A stretch of 16,643 nt of DNA from an uncultured Dorea sp. (GTDB taxonomy: Bacteria; Bacillota; Clostridia; Lachnospirales; Lachnospiraceae), in assembly GCA_948844705.1 (NCBI GenBank), contig CAQNVT010000091.1, forward strand, positions 1-16,643. Reading direction: 5' to 3'. A program made the position numbers and the translations under genes. This document shows, in pieces, positions 5,875-13,720 of this stretch. The stretch's first letter is position 1, and each line of letters begins with the position of its first letter. The notes below the pieces were generated by a model. It did no database searches. It saw only the letters and a list, made by a program, of their open reading frames with translations, and was not told the origin of the DNA.

Positions 5875-7245
5875 TCAGTTATACCCGAAGCAGGTAGAAA
5901 ACTGATATGTAATTCCTCTGCGGAATGTACATTTACTGGAAATCTCAATCCTGCTTATACACTGATCCGCACAAAAATAAACCTGCCCCTTTTCCTTCCT
6001 AAGTCTCTGCTCAATAAGATCCAGCATCCGCATTCCCGATATATCTTGTCTTTCCAAAAACAAAAGCATACGGAGATATTCCTTATAAGCAAGCCCTCCC
6101 TCTATGTCCGCACCGTCACTGTCATCCTCTTCGGTCCCAAGCTTAAGAAGCGCCGATAGCTGAAGCTGCCAGCTCTCCCTGGATTTGGCAAGGGGCACCC
6201 GGTTTCCTCTAAGAAGGGACCTGACATCCATCACGGCCTCACCGTAGGCCCAGGAAAGCAGAAGCACCTGCTCTGCCGCCTCCGTAACCGCCGGCACCGC
6301 AAGAAGGGAGCATAAGGCAAGCGCGGCGGCCTTTGCTTCCGCCCGCATGGCGCTGTCTGTGCGAAGATACGCATAATCCGGCACAAACCGGAGCATCAGA
6401 AGCTTATTCACTACCGTCTCCAGGTTCTCCTTATCACTCGCCCTGCCCTCTAAAATGTATTCAATCTGGTAATCCAGCACCCCTGTCTGCCCCTTATCCG
6501 AAGCCGCAGAAAAATGCTCCATCGCATATTCTCCGAACAGCAGCGAGGATACTGCATTTCCGGTCTCTGACATATCGGAAAAATCCCCGTGTCCCTGATT
6601 TTTTTCCCTGTGAGATACGGTATCAGAAAGATCAAGCGACTTTGAAGAAAGCGGCATCTCCTTCGGCATGACAAGCGTAAGGACAGGCGTATTTTTTAGC
6701 TGCTCTACATGTGCGATCGGATTATCCTTCTCCGGAAGCTCTCCCTCATTTTCCTCTAAAAGCGAAGAAAGCTCCTGCTGCTTTTCCGTCTCCATTCTTT
6801 CATAATGCGCCGCTTCCTCCTCCTGCCGGCGCCACAGATCCGTTTTTCCTAAGTATTCCTTCGCCGCATGCAGGCCATACCTATGCTCCATGTATGCTGT
6901 CACCTGATCATAAAACGACCGGCAGCCCTGGTCCGTAAGAAACTGTATTCTTCTGACATCCTGTTCCATATTTCCGGCGCCGTAATAAGCAAGCCTGTCA
7001 AAAAGCCTGTCCTCACTGTAGCTCCCTGTCTCATAACTTCCTTCCAGGGCAAAGATATCAAATTCCTCCAAAAGCTCCTTCTGATATTCGGCAAAGAGAC
7101 ATTCCACGGCCCGGTTCATATCTGCCCTCCGGTAATTTTTGGCAAGCTGCATGGATGCCCCTTCAAGCATAGAGCCTGCAAAAGTAACCAGCAGAATAAA
7201 AACAAGGCTTAAGTAAGCCGTGACCTCTCCTCTTTTTGTCTCCAT
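5875..7245 (-). CDS. DUF5702 domain protein (TadG-like companion of the Tad pilus)
   Basis: A 456-residue protein starting METKRGEVTAYLSLVFILLV: a short basic leader, a glycine and one membrane helix (about residues 8-30), like a TadG/TadE N-terminus. The large remainder is predicted to lie outside the membrane. It contains a charged, Glu/Gln-rich stretch at about 140-175 that may be coiled coil, and ends with FSTCFGYN. This layout and its place beside Flp and TadE genes match DUF5702 proteins of Clostridia (family recall). The exact job is unknown; a structural or anchoring role in the pilus is inferred. It starts 6 bp after the Flp stop, with only a weak ribosome binding site, so coupling is likely. 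Confidence 0.75.
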   Translation of the reverse strand: METKRGEVTAYLSLVFILLVTFAGSMLEGASMQLAKNYRRADMNRAVECLFAEYQKELLEEFDIFALEGSYETGSYSEDRLFDRLAYYGAGNMEQDVRRIQFLTDQGCRSFYDQVTAYMEHRYGLHAAKEYLGKTDLWRRQEEEAAHYERMETEKQQELSSLLEENEGELPEKDNPIAHVEQLKNTPVLTLVMPKEMPLSSKSLDLSDTVSHREKNQGHGDFSDMSETGNAVSSLLFGEYAMEHFSAASDKGQTGVLDYQIEYILEGRASDKENLETVVNKLLMLRFVPDYAYLRTDSAMRAEAKAAALALCSLLAVPAVTEAAEQVLLLSWAYGEAVMDVRSLLRGNRVPLAKSRESWQLQLSALLKLGTEEDDSDGADIEGGLAYKEYLRMLLFLERQDISGMRMLDLIEQRLRKEKGQVYFCADQCISRIEISSKCTFRRGITYQFSTCFGYN

Positions 7246-7251
7246 GGCTCT

Positions 7252-7425
7252 TTATATTCCTGCACTTTCGCTTGTTATCTTCTGAAAAATATTCTGTACC
7301 AGGCTGGTAAGCTGCGATTTAAATATGATCACAAGACCTATCAGCACTAATATAAGTATGATCTCAACGACCCCGATTCCTCTGTCTTCCTTTAAAACAT
7401 TCCATATATAACGTATTCTCCACAT
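7252..7425 (-). CDS. Flp1-like type IVb pilin (57 residues)
   Basis: A small gene between tadC and the DUF5702 gene. The protein begins MWRIRYIWNVLKEDRG, followed by IGVVEIILILVLIGLVIIF. Cleavage after G16 would leave Glu at +5 of the mature pilin and a hydrophobic helix, exactly the Flp pattern. The mature pilin would be about 41 residues, ending near QKITSESAGI. AGAGG sits seven bases before the ATG. As the likely main fibre subunit it would be matured by the A24 peptidase at 4555-5001 and assembled by CpaF/TadB/TadC. Its position directly after tadC fits the family. Confidence 0.92.
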   Translation of the reverse strand: MWRIRYIWNVLKEDRGIGVVEIILILVLIGLVIIFKSQLTSLVQNIFQKITSESAGI

Positions 7426-7457
7426 AACTATACCTCTTTTCTTTTATATCTTTTCTT

Positions 7458-8726
7458 TTATAATTGTATGGACAGAAACGCCGGCACGATCACGATGACA
7501 AGAACTACCAAAAGCATCAGAAACATTGGCATGAGAAGCTTTGTCCCGGCCTCTTCTCCCAGTCTTTTCGCTCTTGCCTTGCGTTCCTCAAAGGCCTGCA
7601 CCGCCTCGATCCGGAGAAGCTCCTTCAATCCCTTTGTTCCTTTTCTTAAATTCTGGGACAGAAGCGCCCCAAGTTTTATATATTCTTGCAGGCCGCATCG
7701 TCTCCCGAACCTCTCATAGCTTTCCGACTCCGTCACGCCGCTCTCCATCTCCCGGCAGGTGTACAGCATTTCCTCATATGCATATCTTTTCTGTGCCCCC
7801 GCCTTTTTTCCATAATCCTCCGCGATTCTCTTCCATGCGCGCTTCACTGTCATTCCGGCTCCTAAAAGAAGCGTAAGCTTACTTACGATCTCCGGGTAAT
7901 CAAGCCGCATCTGCCGGCGCCGCTTTTCTGTCTCCTTTTCCGCATTCTGCCTGTCAAGGGCATGAACAAGACATAGGATCAGCGCCGCCATGATCATCAG
8001 GACATACCCTCTTGTTTCCATTACCGGATAAAAATGAACCTCTCTTCCGCCGATCCTTCCGGGCAGCATAAATACGGACTTTGTTCTCGTCTCCTCATCA
8101 TTTTTTGTTATTTCCTCCTTAAGGCTCTGCAGGAATCTCTCCTTCTCATTCAGAGTCTCCGGACAGACCATGACCATACATTCATAGAGCGCCTGCTCCT
8201 CCTTTCTCTCCCGATAGGTAAGCACCGCACTGAGCTTTACCGGGATGCCTTCCTCCTCAAGGCTGTCCTCGTTGATCTCCCCGTATACGTTCATCACATC
8301 ATACCGGTCAAGCTCCCAGGATACGTCGATGGGCTCTCCTTTGATCTCGGTTACAAGCTCCATATCCTTTTCAATCCTGTCGGGGCTTTCGTTTTCCCCT
8401 AAGATCTTTGTATCCAGCCACCGGATGCTTCTCTGAAACAGCTCCTGGATCTCCTCGGCGGTATAGGCCTTTTCCGATATAGTTACCTCTATATCCCCGG
8501 CTTCCTCTCCGTCCTCTGCCATCGCTCTGACCCGGGCCGTCTTTGTCCCCTCCCCATATGAGTTCCGGGGTATGGCCGCATCAAGCTCTGTCACAGACCG
8601 TATATAATCAAAGGCTGCCATTCCCATGCCGAGAATAAACAATGCCGCGATAAAGCCCGCTCTCAGACTTCGATCTCGGTCAGCCTTACACCAAGATAAT
8701 ATGCTGCGGAATATATTATGAGGCAT
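7458..8726 (-). CDS. TadC-like membrane platform protein with a large N-terminal outer domain
   Basis: The C-terminal ~170 residues are a T2SS-F/TadC domain (PEIVSKLTLLLGAGMTVKRA, then YIKLGALLSQNLRKGTKGL) ending in a membrane helix (LLMPMFLMLLVVLVIVIVP). Before it comes an extra unit: a membrane helix at about residues 24-42, about 195 polar residues that should lie outside the membrane, and a second helix at about 240-256. TadC proteins of proteobacteria are near 300 residues and lack this; this one has 422. With TadB it should form the inner-membrane base moved by CpaF. I prefer the ATG at 8726 (AGGAG ten bases upstream) to one at 8768, which has no binding site; either overlaps tadB. Confidence 0.87.
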   Translation of the reverse strand: MPHNIFRSILSWCKADRDRSLRAGFIAALFILGMGMAAFDYIRSVTELDAAIPRNSYGEGTKTARVRAMAEDGEEAGDIEVTISEKAYTAEEIQELFQRSIRWLDTKILGENESPDRIEKDMELVTEIKGEPIDVSWELDRYDVMNVYGEINEDSLEEEGIPVKLSAVLTYRERKEEQALYECMVMVCPETLNEKERFLQSLKEEITKNDEETRTKSVFMLPGRIGGREVHFYPVMETRGYVLMIMAALILCLVHALDRQNAEKETEKRRRQMRLDYPEIVSKLTLLLGAGMTVKRAWKRIAEDYGKKAGAQKRYAYEEMLYTCREMESGVTESESYERFGRRCGLQEYIKLGALLSQNLRKGTKGLKELLRIEAVQAFEERKARAKRLGEEAGTKLLMPMFLMLLVVLVIVIVPAFLSIQL

Positions 8727-9355
8727 ACCGTCATCACTCCTGTTCCTGTTATATTTCCGTAGAGGCATGTCATAAATTCCGGAAAGCTTAATGACATATA
8801 TGCAATGATCCCATAGGGAACCCCTGACATGACCTTAAACTCATACCGCTTTGCCGCCAGCACAGTCTGGATCTCTCTTAGCACGTCAATTTTATCTGAG
8901 ATCTGTCCGGCCGTATTTTTGATCACTGCGATCATATCGCCTCCGCTTCTCTTTGCAGTAGCAAAAACTGCCGCAAAGCTCTCGACGTCCTCAAGACCTG
9001 TCCGGGCTGCCATTTCTTCTACGGTCTGCTCTACAGGAATCTGCATCCTCAGTTCCCTTACCATAAGCGCAAGCTCTCTCATAACAGGCTCCCTTTCCGA
9101 ATACAGAAGACTTAGCTCCCTCTGGCTCTCTTTAAATGCATTTTCTACGGAATATCCTGTATTTAACGCGGAGGAAACCGTCTGTATCAGATCCTTAAAC
9201 TGACGCAGAAACTCCTGCTTTTTCTTTTCGACACACTCTGCCTCAAGCCTCCTGTAATACCAGAACCATACGGGAGCCAAAAACGGCACGGCCCATGCCG
9301 AGCGATAATAAAGCCATGCCGTCACTCCTGTTACAAATGCTGACTTAAGCATCAT
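8663..9355 (-). CDS. TadB-like membrane platform protein
   Basis: A T2SS-F domain protein: N-terminal hydrophobic helices (SAFVTGVTAWLYYRSAWAVP onward), a cytosolic domain with FKDLIQTVSSALNTGYSVE and ATAKRSGGDMIAVIKNTA, then C-terminal membrane helices. It partners TadC as the inner-membrane platform for Flp assembly. I chose the ATG at 9355, just after AGGAG and beside the end of cpaF, giving about 230 residues. The frame stays open to a TTG at 9472 and an ATG at 9451 that also has AGGAG before it, but those extra residues lie wholly within cpaF and look like an out-of-frame shadow. The start is therefore uncertain and the identity is firm. Confidence 0.9.
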   Translation of the reverse strand: MMLKSAFVTGVTAWLYYRSAWAVPFLAPVWFWYYRRLEAECVEKKKQEFLRQFKDLIQTVSSALNTGYSVENAFKESQRELSLLYSEREPVMRELALMVRELRMQIPVEQTVEEMAARTGLEDVESFAAVFATAKRSGGDMIAVIKNTAGQISDKIDVLREIQTVLAAKRYEFKVMSGVPYGIIAYMSLSFPEFMTCLYGNITGTGVMTVCLIIYSAAYYLGVRLTEIEV

Positions 9356-10577
9356 CACTGCTCTCTCCTGTATCCTGATATCCTGCTGCCAGCAGCTTTT
9401 CTGTGTGCATGATCTCATGAAGCTTTTTCCAGCACCCGATAATTTTGCCATCCTTTTCTCCTGTCTCTTCAAAGCCGTACAGCGGATTCAGACAGATCTC
9501 ACCCTCCCGATAGTCCAATACCTCTGTCACCTCCATAAGCTTCCTGCTCTTGTCTCTTAACCGTCCCAGATGCACGATAATATCTATCCCTGACGCGATC
9601 TGTCTCCGGATTGCCCCAAGAGGGATGTCCATTCCCATGAGAACCATCGTTTCCAGACGGCTCAGCATATCCGCGGTACTGTTGGCATGTCCGGTGCTTA
9701 AGCTCCCGTCATGGCCTGTATTCAGCGCCTGCAGCATATCAATAGCCTCCGGTCCCCGGACCTCTCCGACGATGATCCTGTCAGGCCGCATACGAAGCGC
9801 CGTCTTAATAAGATCACGGATCGTTATCTCACCTTCGCCCTCCGTATTGGCATTCCTTGCCTCAAGCGTGACAAGGTTGGGGATATCCAGGATCTTAAGC
9901 TCTGCATTGTCCTCGATCGTTATGATCCTCTCGTCTTCCGGGATATACTGCGACAGAGCATTTAAAAATGTCGTCTTTCCCGAGCCTGTCCCTCCGCTGA
10001 TAAAAATGTTATAGCCTGCCTTCACCAACCGGGTTAAAAACCCTGCCGTCTCCCTGCTTACGGAACCCCAGCCGATCAGCTGCTTCATCGTGACCGTCTC
10101 CTTCGGAAATCTCCGGATCGTTACGATCGGCCCGTTAACCGCGACCGGCGCCAGGACTACATTTACCCGGGAGCCGTCCGGAAGCCTTGCATCTACGATA
10201 GGCGACGCCTCGTTGACGATACGGTTGGAGCCTGCCGCAATCTGCTGGATCACATCCTCGAGCTTCTCTGCCGATGCAAAGCGCTTCCGCGACTGACAGA
10301 GCCTGCCGTTCTTCTCCAGAAATATATTCTGTGTTCCATTGATCATAATTTCCGTGATCTCATCATCTTCCAGAAACTCCTGAAGAAGATCCAGCTTGCG
10401 AAAAGCATTGAACAGCTCTCTTCCCAGCTCTGTTTTTCTCGAAAGAGGAATATATTCCTCCTCTCCTGCCTCCTTTAATACCCGGTGGATCAGCTCGGTA
10501 AGCTCTTCATCCTTCGTCTCCTTCGACATGTCGAGCTCTTCCAGAATTCTGGCATGAAGCTGCTCCTCCCGGATCAT
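9345..10577 (-). CDS. cpaF: CpaF/TadA pilus assembly ATPase
   Basis: This 410-residue cytosolic ATPase powers Flp assembly. Seen in order: an N-terminal helical domain (1-70), EITEIMINGTQNIFLEKNG, a Walker A GGTGSGKTT at about 195-203, an Asp box (IEDNAELKI), a Walker B RIIVGEVRG at 267-275 and a His box TGHDGSLSTGHANS at 287-300. All the catalytic parts of a type II/IV secretion ATPase of the CpaF branch are present and the length is typical. The ATG overlaps the stop of the TadZ gene as ATGA, so the two are translationally coupled. Its 3' end overlaps the start of tadB by about 10 bp. Confidence 0.97.
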   Translation of the reverse strand: MIREEQLHARILEELDMSKETKDEELTELIHRVLKEAGEEEYIPLSRKTELGRELFNAFRKLDLLQEFLEDDEITEIMINGTQNIFLEKNGRLCQSRKRFASAEKLEDVIQQIAAGSNRIVNEASPIVDARLPDGSRVNVVLAPVAVNGPIVTIRRFPKETVTMKQLIGWGSVSRETAGFLTRLVKAGYNIFISGGTGSGKTTFLNALSQYIPEDERIITIEDNAELKILDIPNLVTLEARNANTEGEGEITIRDLIKTALRMRPDRIIVGEVRGPEAIDMLQALNTGHDGSLSTGHANSTADMLSRLETMVLMGMDIPLGAIRRQIASGIDIIVHLGRLRDKSRKLMEVTEVLDYREGEICLNPLYGFEETGEKDGKIIGCWKKLHEIMHTEKLLAAGYQDTGESSDDA

Positions 10578-11491
10578 GGCCGGGTTCCCTTACGGATGAT
10601 CTTGCGCCGTACATCCTCATGCCCCAGAAGGGCCAGCTCCTCATCAAACTGCCGGACCTTGGACTGCGATATCTCGTCATCGGCCGTAAGCATATGTATC
10701 TCGCTGCACACCCGCAGTATCCGGTATATTTCCCGAATACCCTCGTCCATATCCAGAATAAGGATTTCATAAATGCTCTGCTCCATGATCTTTTCGATCA
10801 GGTCGATCCATTCCTCGCCGGACACGCTCTTAATATCCTCCGACACCTGAATAGGCGCCACATAATCAAGCTTCCCCTTATGTCCTACGATCGTAGTCAG
10901 CACAAGCCCGAGATTCCCCTCCTCCTGTCTGGCATAATAGAGTACATCCGATAAATTCTGTCCCTCTCCGGAAAAATGTCCCCCTACGCCGCCGTAGGTC
11001 TCGAGATTCAGATAGAGCACATTTGCCTCGTCTGCCAGCTTCTGCCCGAGCCTCAGAGCATAGGAGGTCTTCCCTATCCTGTGTACCGGCGAATACACGC
11101 CGATCACTCTTGCCTGCTTTTTGCGGACCGTCTTAAGAAATATGTTTTCCGCATGTCCCTTCGTGCTGCACTCTCTGATCAGTTCCGACAGAAGCTCCTC
11201 TCCCGACTGATACTTATACACCGCAGTTTCTCCTTCTGCCAGCGCGCTGCGGCTTTCACCGGTCAGTACAAATACTTTTCCCGCATCCGCTTTTTTCCTG
11301 TCCTCCGGCGGATAGACGGAAGAAATAAACAGATAATCAATCTGCTCCTTCTCCTTAAGCTTTAACAAATGAGACAGGTCGCTGCATGTCTGCACCTGAA
11401 AAGCCAGCTCTTTCTTACGCATAATATAATGCGCAAATGCCTCGGCATAGCCCTCCTCCCTGTCACAAATTACCAGGTTTCTGCTTTCCAC
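10574..11491 (-). CDS. TadZ/CpaE-like pilus localisation ATPase
   Basis: This 305-residue protein has an atypical receiver-like N-terminal domain (1-115, starting NLVICDREEGYAEAF) and a ParA/MinD-like domain from about 128. The P-loop reads SPVHRIGKTS: the GKT/S is kept but the signature lysine and glycines of the deviant Walker A (KGGxGKT) are replaced. Later come VLYLNLETYGGVGG and ILILDMDEG, the switch and Walker B-like segments. TadZ proteins place the Tad machine in the cell and often have degenerate ATP sites. The GTG start has AGGAGG eight bases upstream. It is the first gene of the Tad operon, about 150 nt after the likely transcription start. Confidence 0.88.
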   Translation of the reverse strand: MESRNLVICDREEGYAEAFAHYIMRKKELAFQVQTCSDLSHLLKLKEKEQIDYLFISSVYPPEDRKKADAGKVFVLTGESRSALAEGETAVYKYQSGEELLSELIRECSTKGHAENIFLKTVRKKQARVIGVYSPVHRIGKTSYALRLGQKLADEANVLYLNLETYGGVGGHFSGEGQNLSDVLYYARQEEGNLGLVLTTIVGHKGKLDYVAPIQVSEDIKSVSGEEWIDLIEKIMEQSIYEILILDMDEGIREIYRILRVCSEIHMLTADDEISQSKVRQFDEELALLGHEDVRRKIIRKGTRP

Positions 11492-11540
11492 ATAATATCC
11501 CTCCTGTTCCTGCTCATCATTTGTCAGTTATTTTCTGTGA

Positions 11541-11563
11541 ATTCATATCCGAAACGGATGAAT
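11541..11563 (-). other. Second hairpin in the Tad operon leader
   Basis: ATTCAT-AT-CCG, AAA, CGG-ATGAAT on the plus strand gives a 9 bp stem with a 2 nt bulge and a 3 nt loop. It lies about 50 nt before the tadZ GTG. No U-tract follows, so it is not an intrinsic terminator. Confidence 0.4.
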
Positions 11564-11617
11564 GACTTAGAATAACTTGAATTAATATTGAACCTGCCAA
11601 AGAATAAAACAATCAGA

Positions 11618-11642
11618 TACAAGCTGCTCTTTACAACTTGTA
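11618..11642 (-). other. 5'-terminal hairpin of the Tad operon transcript
   Basis: On the minus strand TACAAGTTG, TAAAGAG loop, CAGCTTGTA forms a 9 bp stem with one G-U pair. The predicted transcription start (about 11641) falls on its first bases, so the message would begin with this stem-loop, a form known to protect some bacterial RNAs from 5'-end decay. Confidence 0.5.
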
Positions 11643-11647
11643 GACCG

Positions 11648-11676
11648 ATTATAACCTTGCTTCATCTACTTGTCCA
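11648..11676 (-). promoter_or_regulatory. Sigma-A type promoter of the Tad pilus operon
   Basis: On the minus strand TGGACA (+ strand 11671-11676, 5/6 match) and a perfect TATAAT (11648-11653) are spaced by 17 bp. It points toward tadZ, with about 150 nt of leader. The TGGACA is part of a 14 bp sequence repeated at 13721. Confidence 0.75.
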
Positions 11677-11684
11677 TACTACAT
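11671..11684. repeat. Copy 1 of a 14 bp repeat, TGTCCATACTACAT
   Basis: Identical to 13721-13734. In this copy the minus strand supplies the -35 element of the Tad promoter; the plus strand contains CATACTA. Confidence 0.6.
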
Positions 11685-11746
11685 TTAAAAAAAGTCAAAC
11701 TTTGTGCAACATGGATAGAAAATCAGAAAAACATCTGCCTCCCGCC

Positions 11747-11775
11747 TTTTCAGATTCCTGATCGCGCGCTATAAT
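11747..11775 (+). promoter_or_regulatory. Sigma-A type promoter of the phosphopantetheinyl transferase gene
   Basis: TTTTCA (11747-11752, 4/6 match), a 17 bp spacer and a perfect TATAAT (11770-11775) lie 38 bp before the ATG, which has CGGAG upstream. Confidence 0.65.
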
Positions 11776-11812
11776 AGTATCAGTTTTATCCCCTGGAAAA
11801 CGGAGAAGCCCC

Positions 11813-12406
11813 ATGAATATAAAACACTTGAATTTACAAGATTTGAGACCACATTTGCCAATGCCCGGAAAAGAAGAGCTTCATGTATGGACCGTGCCGG
11901 CAAAGGCCATGGACAATCTGCACAAAAACCACCATGAATACAGTCAGACCCTTCTTCGGAAAATAATATCTGCTTATACGGATATTTCCGAAAAATGTCT
12001 GGAATTTACCTCCGGAGAGCACGGAAAACCAGAGTTTTTAAATGTTTCGGATCTCAACTTTAATCTGTCTCATTCCGGAGCCTATATTGTATTCATATTT
12101 TCCTGTACCTGTCCTGTCGGTATTGATATCGAGCAGACGGACAGGAAAGCCGACATGGATAAGATCGCCGCGCGCATTTTTTTTCCTCATGAAGCAGAAC
12201 AAATTAAAATGCTTTCGGAAAATGAAAAAAAAGACCTGTTTTTCCGGCTTTGGACAAGAACCGAAAGCTTACTTAAAGGAATCGGAACCGGACTTTCCTC
12301 CTCCCTGACAGACGAAAATATCCGGAAGGAATATCCCCTCTGGACCGTACGCCATGTCTCTGCTCCGGATGGATATGTCTGCTGTATTGCCTGGCGCGCC
12401 TTGTAA
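11813..12406 (+). CDS. Sfp-type 4'-phosphopantetheinyl transferase
   Basis: The 197-residue enzyme should move phosphopantetheine from CoA to a carrier-protein serine. It shows the family signatures: FNLSHSG (about 83-89), VGIDIEQ with D105 and E107 as magnesium ligands, and a WTRTESLLKGIGTGL motif (W147, E151, K155), the form of WxxKExxxK found here with Thr for Lys in the third place. The size is between AcpS (about 120) and Sfp (about 225). No polyketide, peptide synthetase or fatty acid genes adjoin it, so its carrier protein lies elsewhere and is unknown. The ATG with GGAG seven bases upstream sits behind a good promoter. It converges on bofA with a 25 bp gap and no visible terminator. 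Confidence 0.92.
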   Translation: MNIKHLNLQDLRPHLPMPGKEELHVWTVPAKAMDNLHKNHHEYSQTLLRKIISAYTDISEKCLEFTSGEHGKPEFLNVSDLNFNLSHSGAYIVFIFSCTCPVGIDIEQTDRKADMDKIAARIFFPHEAEQIKMLSENEKKDLFFRLWTRTESLLKGIGTGLSSSLTDENIRKEYPLWTVRHVSAPDGYVCCIAWRAL

Positions 12407-12431
12407 ATCGTACGTCTCATTTTGACACCTT

Positions 12432-12674
12432 CTAAAGGCTCTGATAAAATGTAATTCCGTAGAGAAGTGCAACTCCCGGTGACCCCAGCGCGCCGGAGGT
12501 TAAAAAGGTAATCGGATTAAGCCCTACACTTAAGGCGATATCCTTAGACGCCAGAAATTCATTTATGAAAAATATCATCGCAAAGCCTATGACTGCCCGG
12601 ATAAGAAAATTAACTGCAATATGAGATTGCTTTTCCGGCATATTGATCCACTTCCTTCCTTTATCTACTTTCAT
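12432..12674 (-). CDS. bofA: BofA-like pro-sigma-K processing inhibitor
   Basis: An 80-residue membrane protein with two hydrophobic segments: VNFLIRAVIGFAMIFFINEF and, after LSVGLNPITFLTSG, GSPGVALLYGITFY. The GLNPxTxLTSGxLGxPGVALLYG pattern is typical of BofA, which in Bacillus holds back SpoIVFB cleavage of pro-sigma-K in the outer forespore membrane until engulfment is complete. The role is inferred from the family; clostridial use of this checkpoint varies. The ATG at 12674 has AGGA six bases before it; an ATG at 12641 (MPEKQSHIAVN) is an alternative. In Bacillus subtilis bofA follows yaaL; here a yaaL-like gene lies 1.1 kb away on the opposite strand, beyond glsA. Confidence 0.88.
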   Translation of the reverse strand: MKVDKGRKWINMPEKQSHIAVNFLIRAVIGFAMIFFINEFLASKDIALSVGLNPITFLTSGALGSPGVALLYGITFYQSL

Positions 12675-12714
12675 ATATATCCTGCATTTTTATATTTTAT
12701 TCCCAAAATCTAAG

Positions 12715-12743
12715 TTGAAATCATGTCTTCCCGATGTTAAGAT
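12715..12743 (+). promoter_or_regulatory. Candidate promoter of glsA
   Basis: TTGAAA (12715-12720, 5/6 match), a 17 bp spacer and TAAGAT (12738-12743, 4/6 match) lie about 40 bp before the glsA start. Confidence 0.45.
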
Positions 12744-12784
12744 TCTTATAAAGTACAAAGGACAGATAATGGAGGTAAACAGCA

Positions 12785-13696
12785 TTGAGAGAAATTTTAA
12801 AACGTGCCATTGGGGAAGGCCGGGAGGAGATCGCGTTTGGGGAAACCGCCTCCTATATCCCGGAGCTTGGACGGGTCGACAAAAATCAGCTCGGAGTGTG
12901 TGTCTACACGAGCGAAGGCAAGAAGGAGGCGCTTGGAGATACAGATGTCCGCTTTACGATCCAGAGCATTTCCAAGGTCATTACCCTCGCAGTCGCACTG
13001 GAGCGCTGCGGATTTTATAAGGTGTTTGAAAAGGTGGGAATGGAACCCTCCGGAGATGCCTTTAACTCGCTGGTAAAGCTCGACCTTTCCAGCAATTACC
13101 CCTACAATCCCATGATCAATTCCGGTGCGATCGCCATCGCAAGCTACCTGACACCGATCATCAGCTTTAAAAAAATGCTGGAAATCACCCGGAAATTATG
13201 CCTGGATGAACAGATTACATTAAACTCGGACGTCTACCTTTCGGAGATGGCAAATATATCACGCAACAAAGCAATTGCCTATCTTCTGGAGAGCAAGGGC
13301 ATCATCGCATCCGGAAGCGTGCAGGAGAGCCTGGATTTTTATGTGCGTATGTGCTCCTTAAATGTAACCGCCGAAAGCCTTGCCAATTTCGGGCTTGTGC
13401 TGGCCCTGGGCGGCGTACATCCGGAAACCGGCGAAAGACTTTTAGAAGAAGATGTGGTAAAGGTTGTCAAAACGATCATGCTGACCTGCGGCATGTACGA
13501 CGGCTCCGGCGAATTTGCGGTACATGTGGGAATCCCGTCCAAAAGCGGGGTCGGAGGCGGCATACTCTCCGTCGTTGACAAAAAAATGGGAATCGGCATT
13601 TTTGGCCCCGCACTTGACAGCAAGGGAAACAGCATCGCAGGGCGATATATCCTGAGAAGCCTGTCAAGAGAGCTCGGCCTTCACATGTTTTCCTGA
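12785..13696 (+). CDS. glsA: Glutaminase A
   Basis: This 303-residue enzyme hydrolyses glutamine to glutamate and ammonia in the cytosol. It has the serine-dependent, beta-lactamase-like glutaminase fold: FTIQSISKV with catalytic S61 and K64, YNPMINSGAIA with N112, and the glycine-rich SKSGVGGGILSVV near the C-terminus. The length matches the short bacterial GlsA type with no STAS or ankyrin domain. The start is TTG, behind a strong GGAGG nine bases upstream; an ATG at 12770 is in another frame. It stands as a single gene between divergent bofA and the DUF2508 gene. Glutaminase can support nitrogen use or acid resistance, but nothing here distinguishes these. Confidence 0.95.
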   Translation: MREILKRAIGEGREEIAFGETASYIPELGRVDKNQLGVCVYTSEGKKEALGDTDVRFTIQSISKVITLAVALERCGFYKVFEKVGMEPSGDAFNSLVKLDLSSNYPYNPMINSGAIAIASYLTPIISFKKMLEITRKLCLDEQITLNSDVYLSEMANISRNKAIAYLLESKGIIASGSVQESLDFYVRMCSLNVTAESLANFGLVLALGGVHPETGERLLEEDVVKVVKTIMLTCGMYDGSGEFAVHVGIPSKSGVGGGILSVVDKKMGIGIFGPALDSKGNSIAGRYILRSLSRELGLHMFS

Positions 13697-13720
13697 TATT
13701 TGCTTAATATTCACAAAAAC

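Larger units (their letters stand above)
11492..11812. other. 321 bp intergenic region with divergent promoters and a structured Tad leader
   Basis: There is no gene here. It holds a leftward promoter for the Tad operon, a rightward promoter for the phosphopantetheinyl transferase gene, two hairpins in the leftward ~150 nt leader and one copy of a 14 bp repeat. I see no long open frame on either strand and no known riboswitch. Confidence 0.6.

Noticed and set aside
9356..9472. N-terminal extension of TadB to a TTG at 9472 or an ATG at 9451
   Set aside because: The added residues lie entirely in cpaF and have no TadB character, although the ATG at 9451 does have an AGGAG before it, so this is not fully excluded.
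9550..10014. A 154-codon plus-strand frame opposite cpaF, and a similar one at 14992-15489 opposite sua5
   Set aside because: Ser/Ile-rich shadow frames over highly conserved enzymes, with no start signals.
12407..12431. Terminator between the converging phosphopantetheinyl transferase and bofA genes
   Set aside because: No inverted repeat or U-tract pair is visible in the 25 bp gap.
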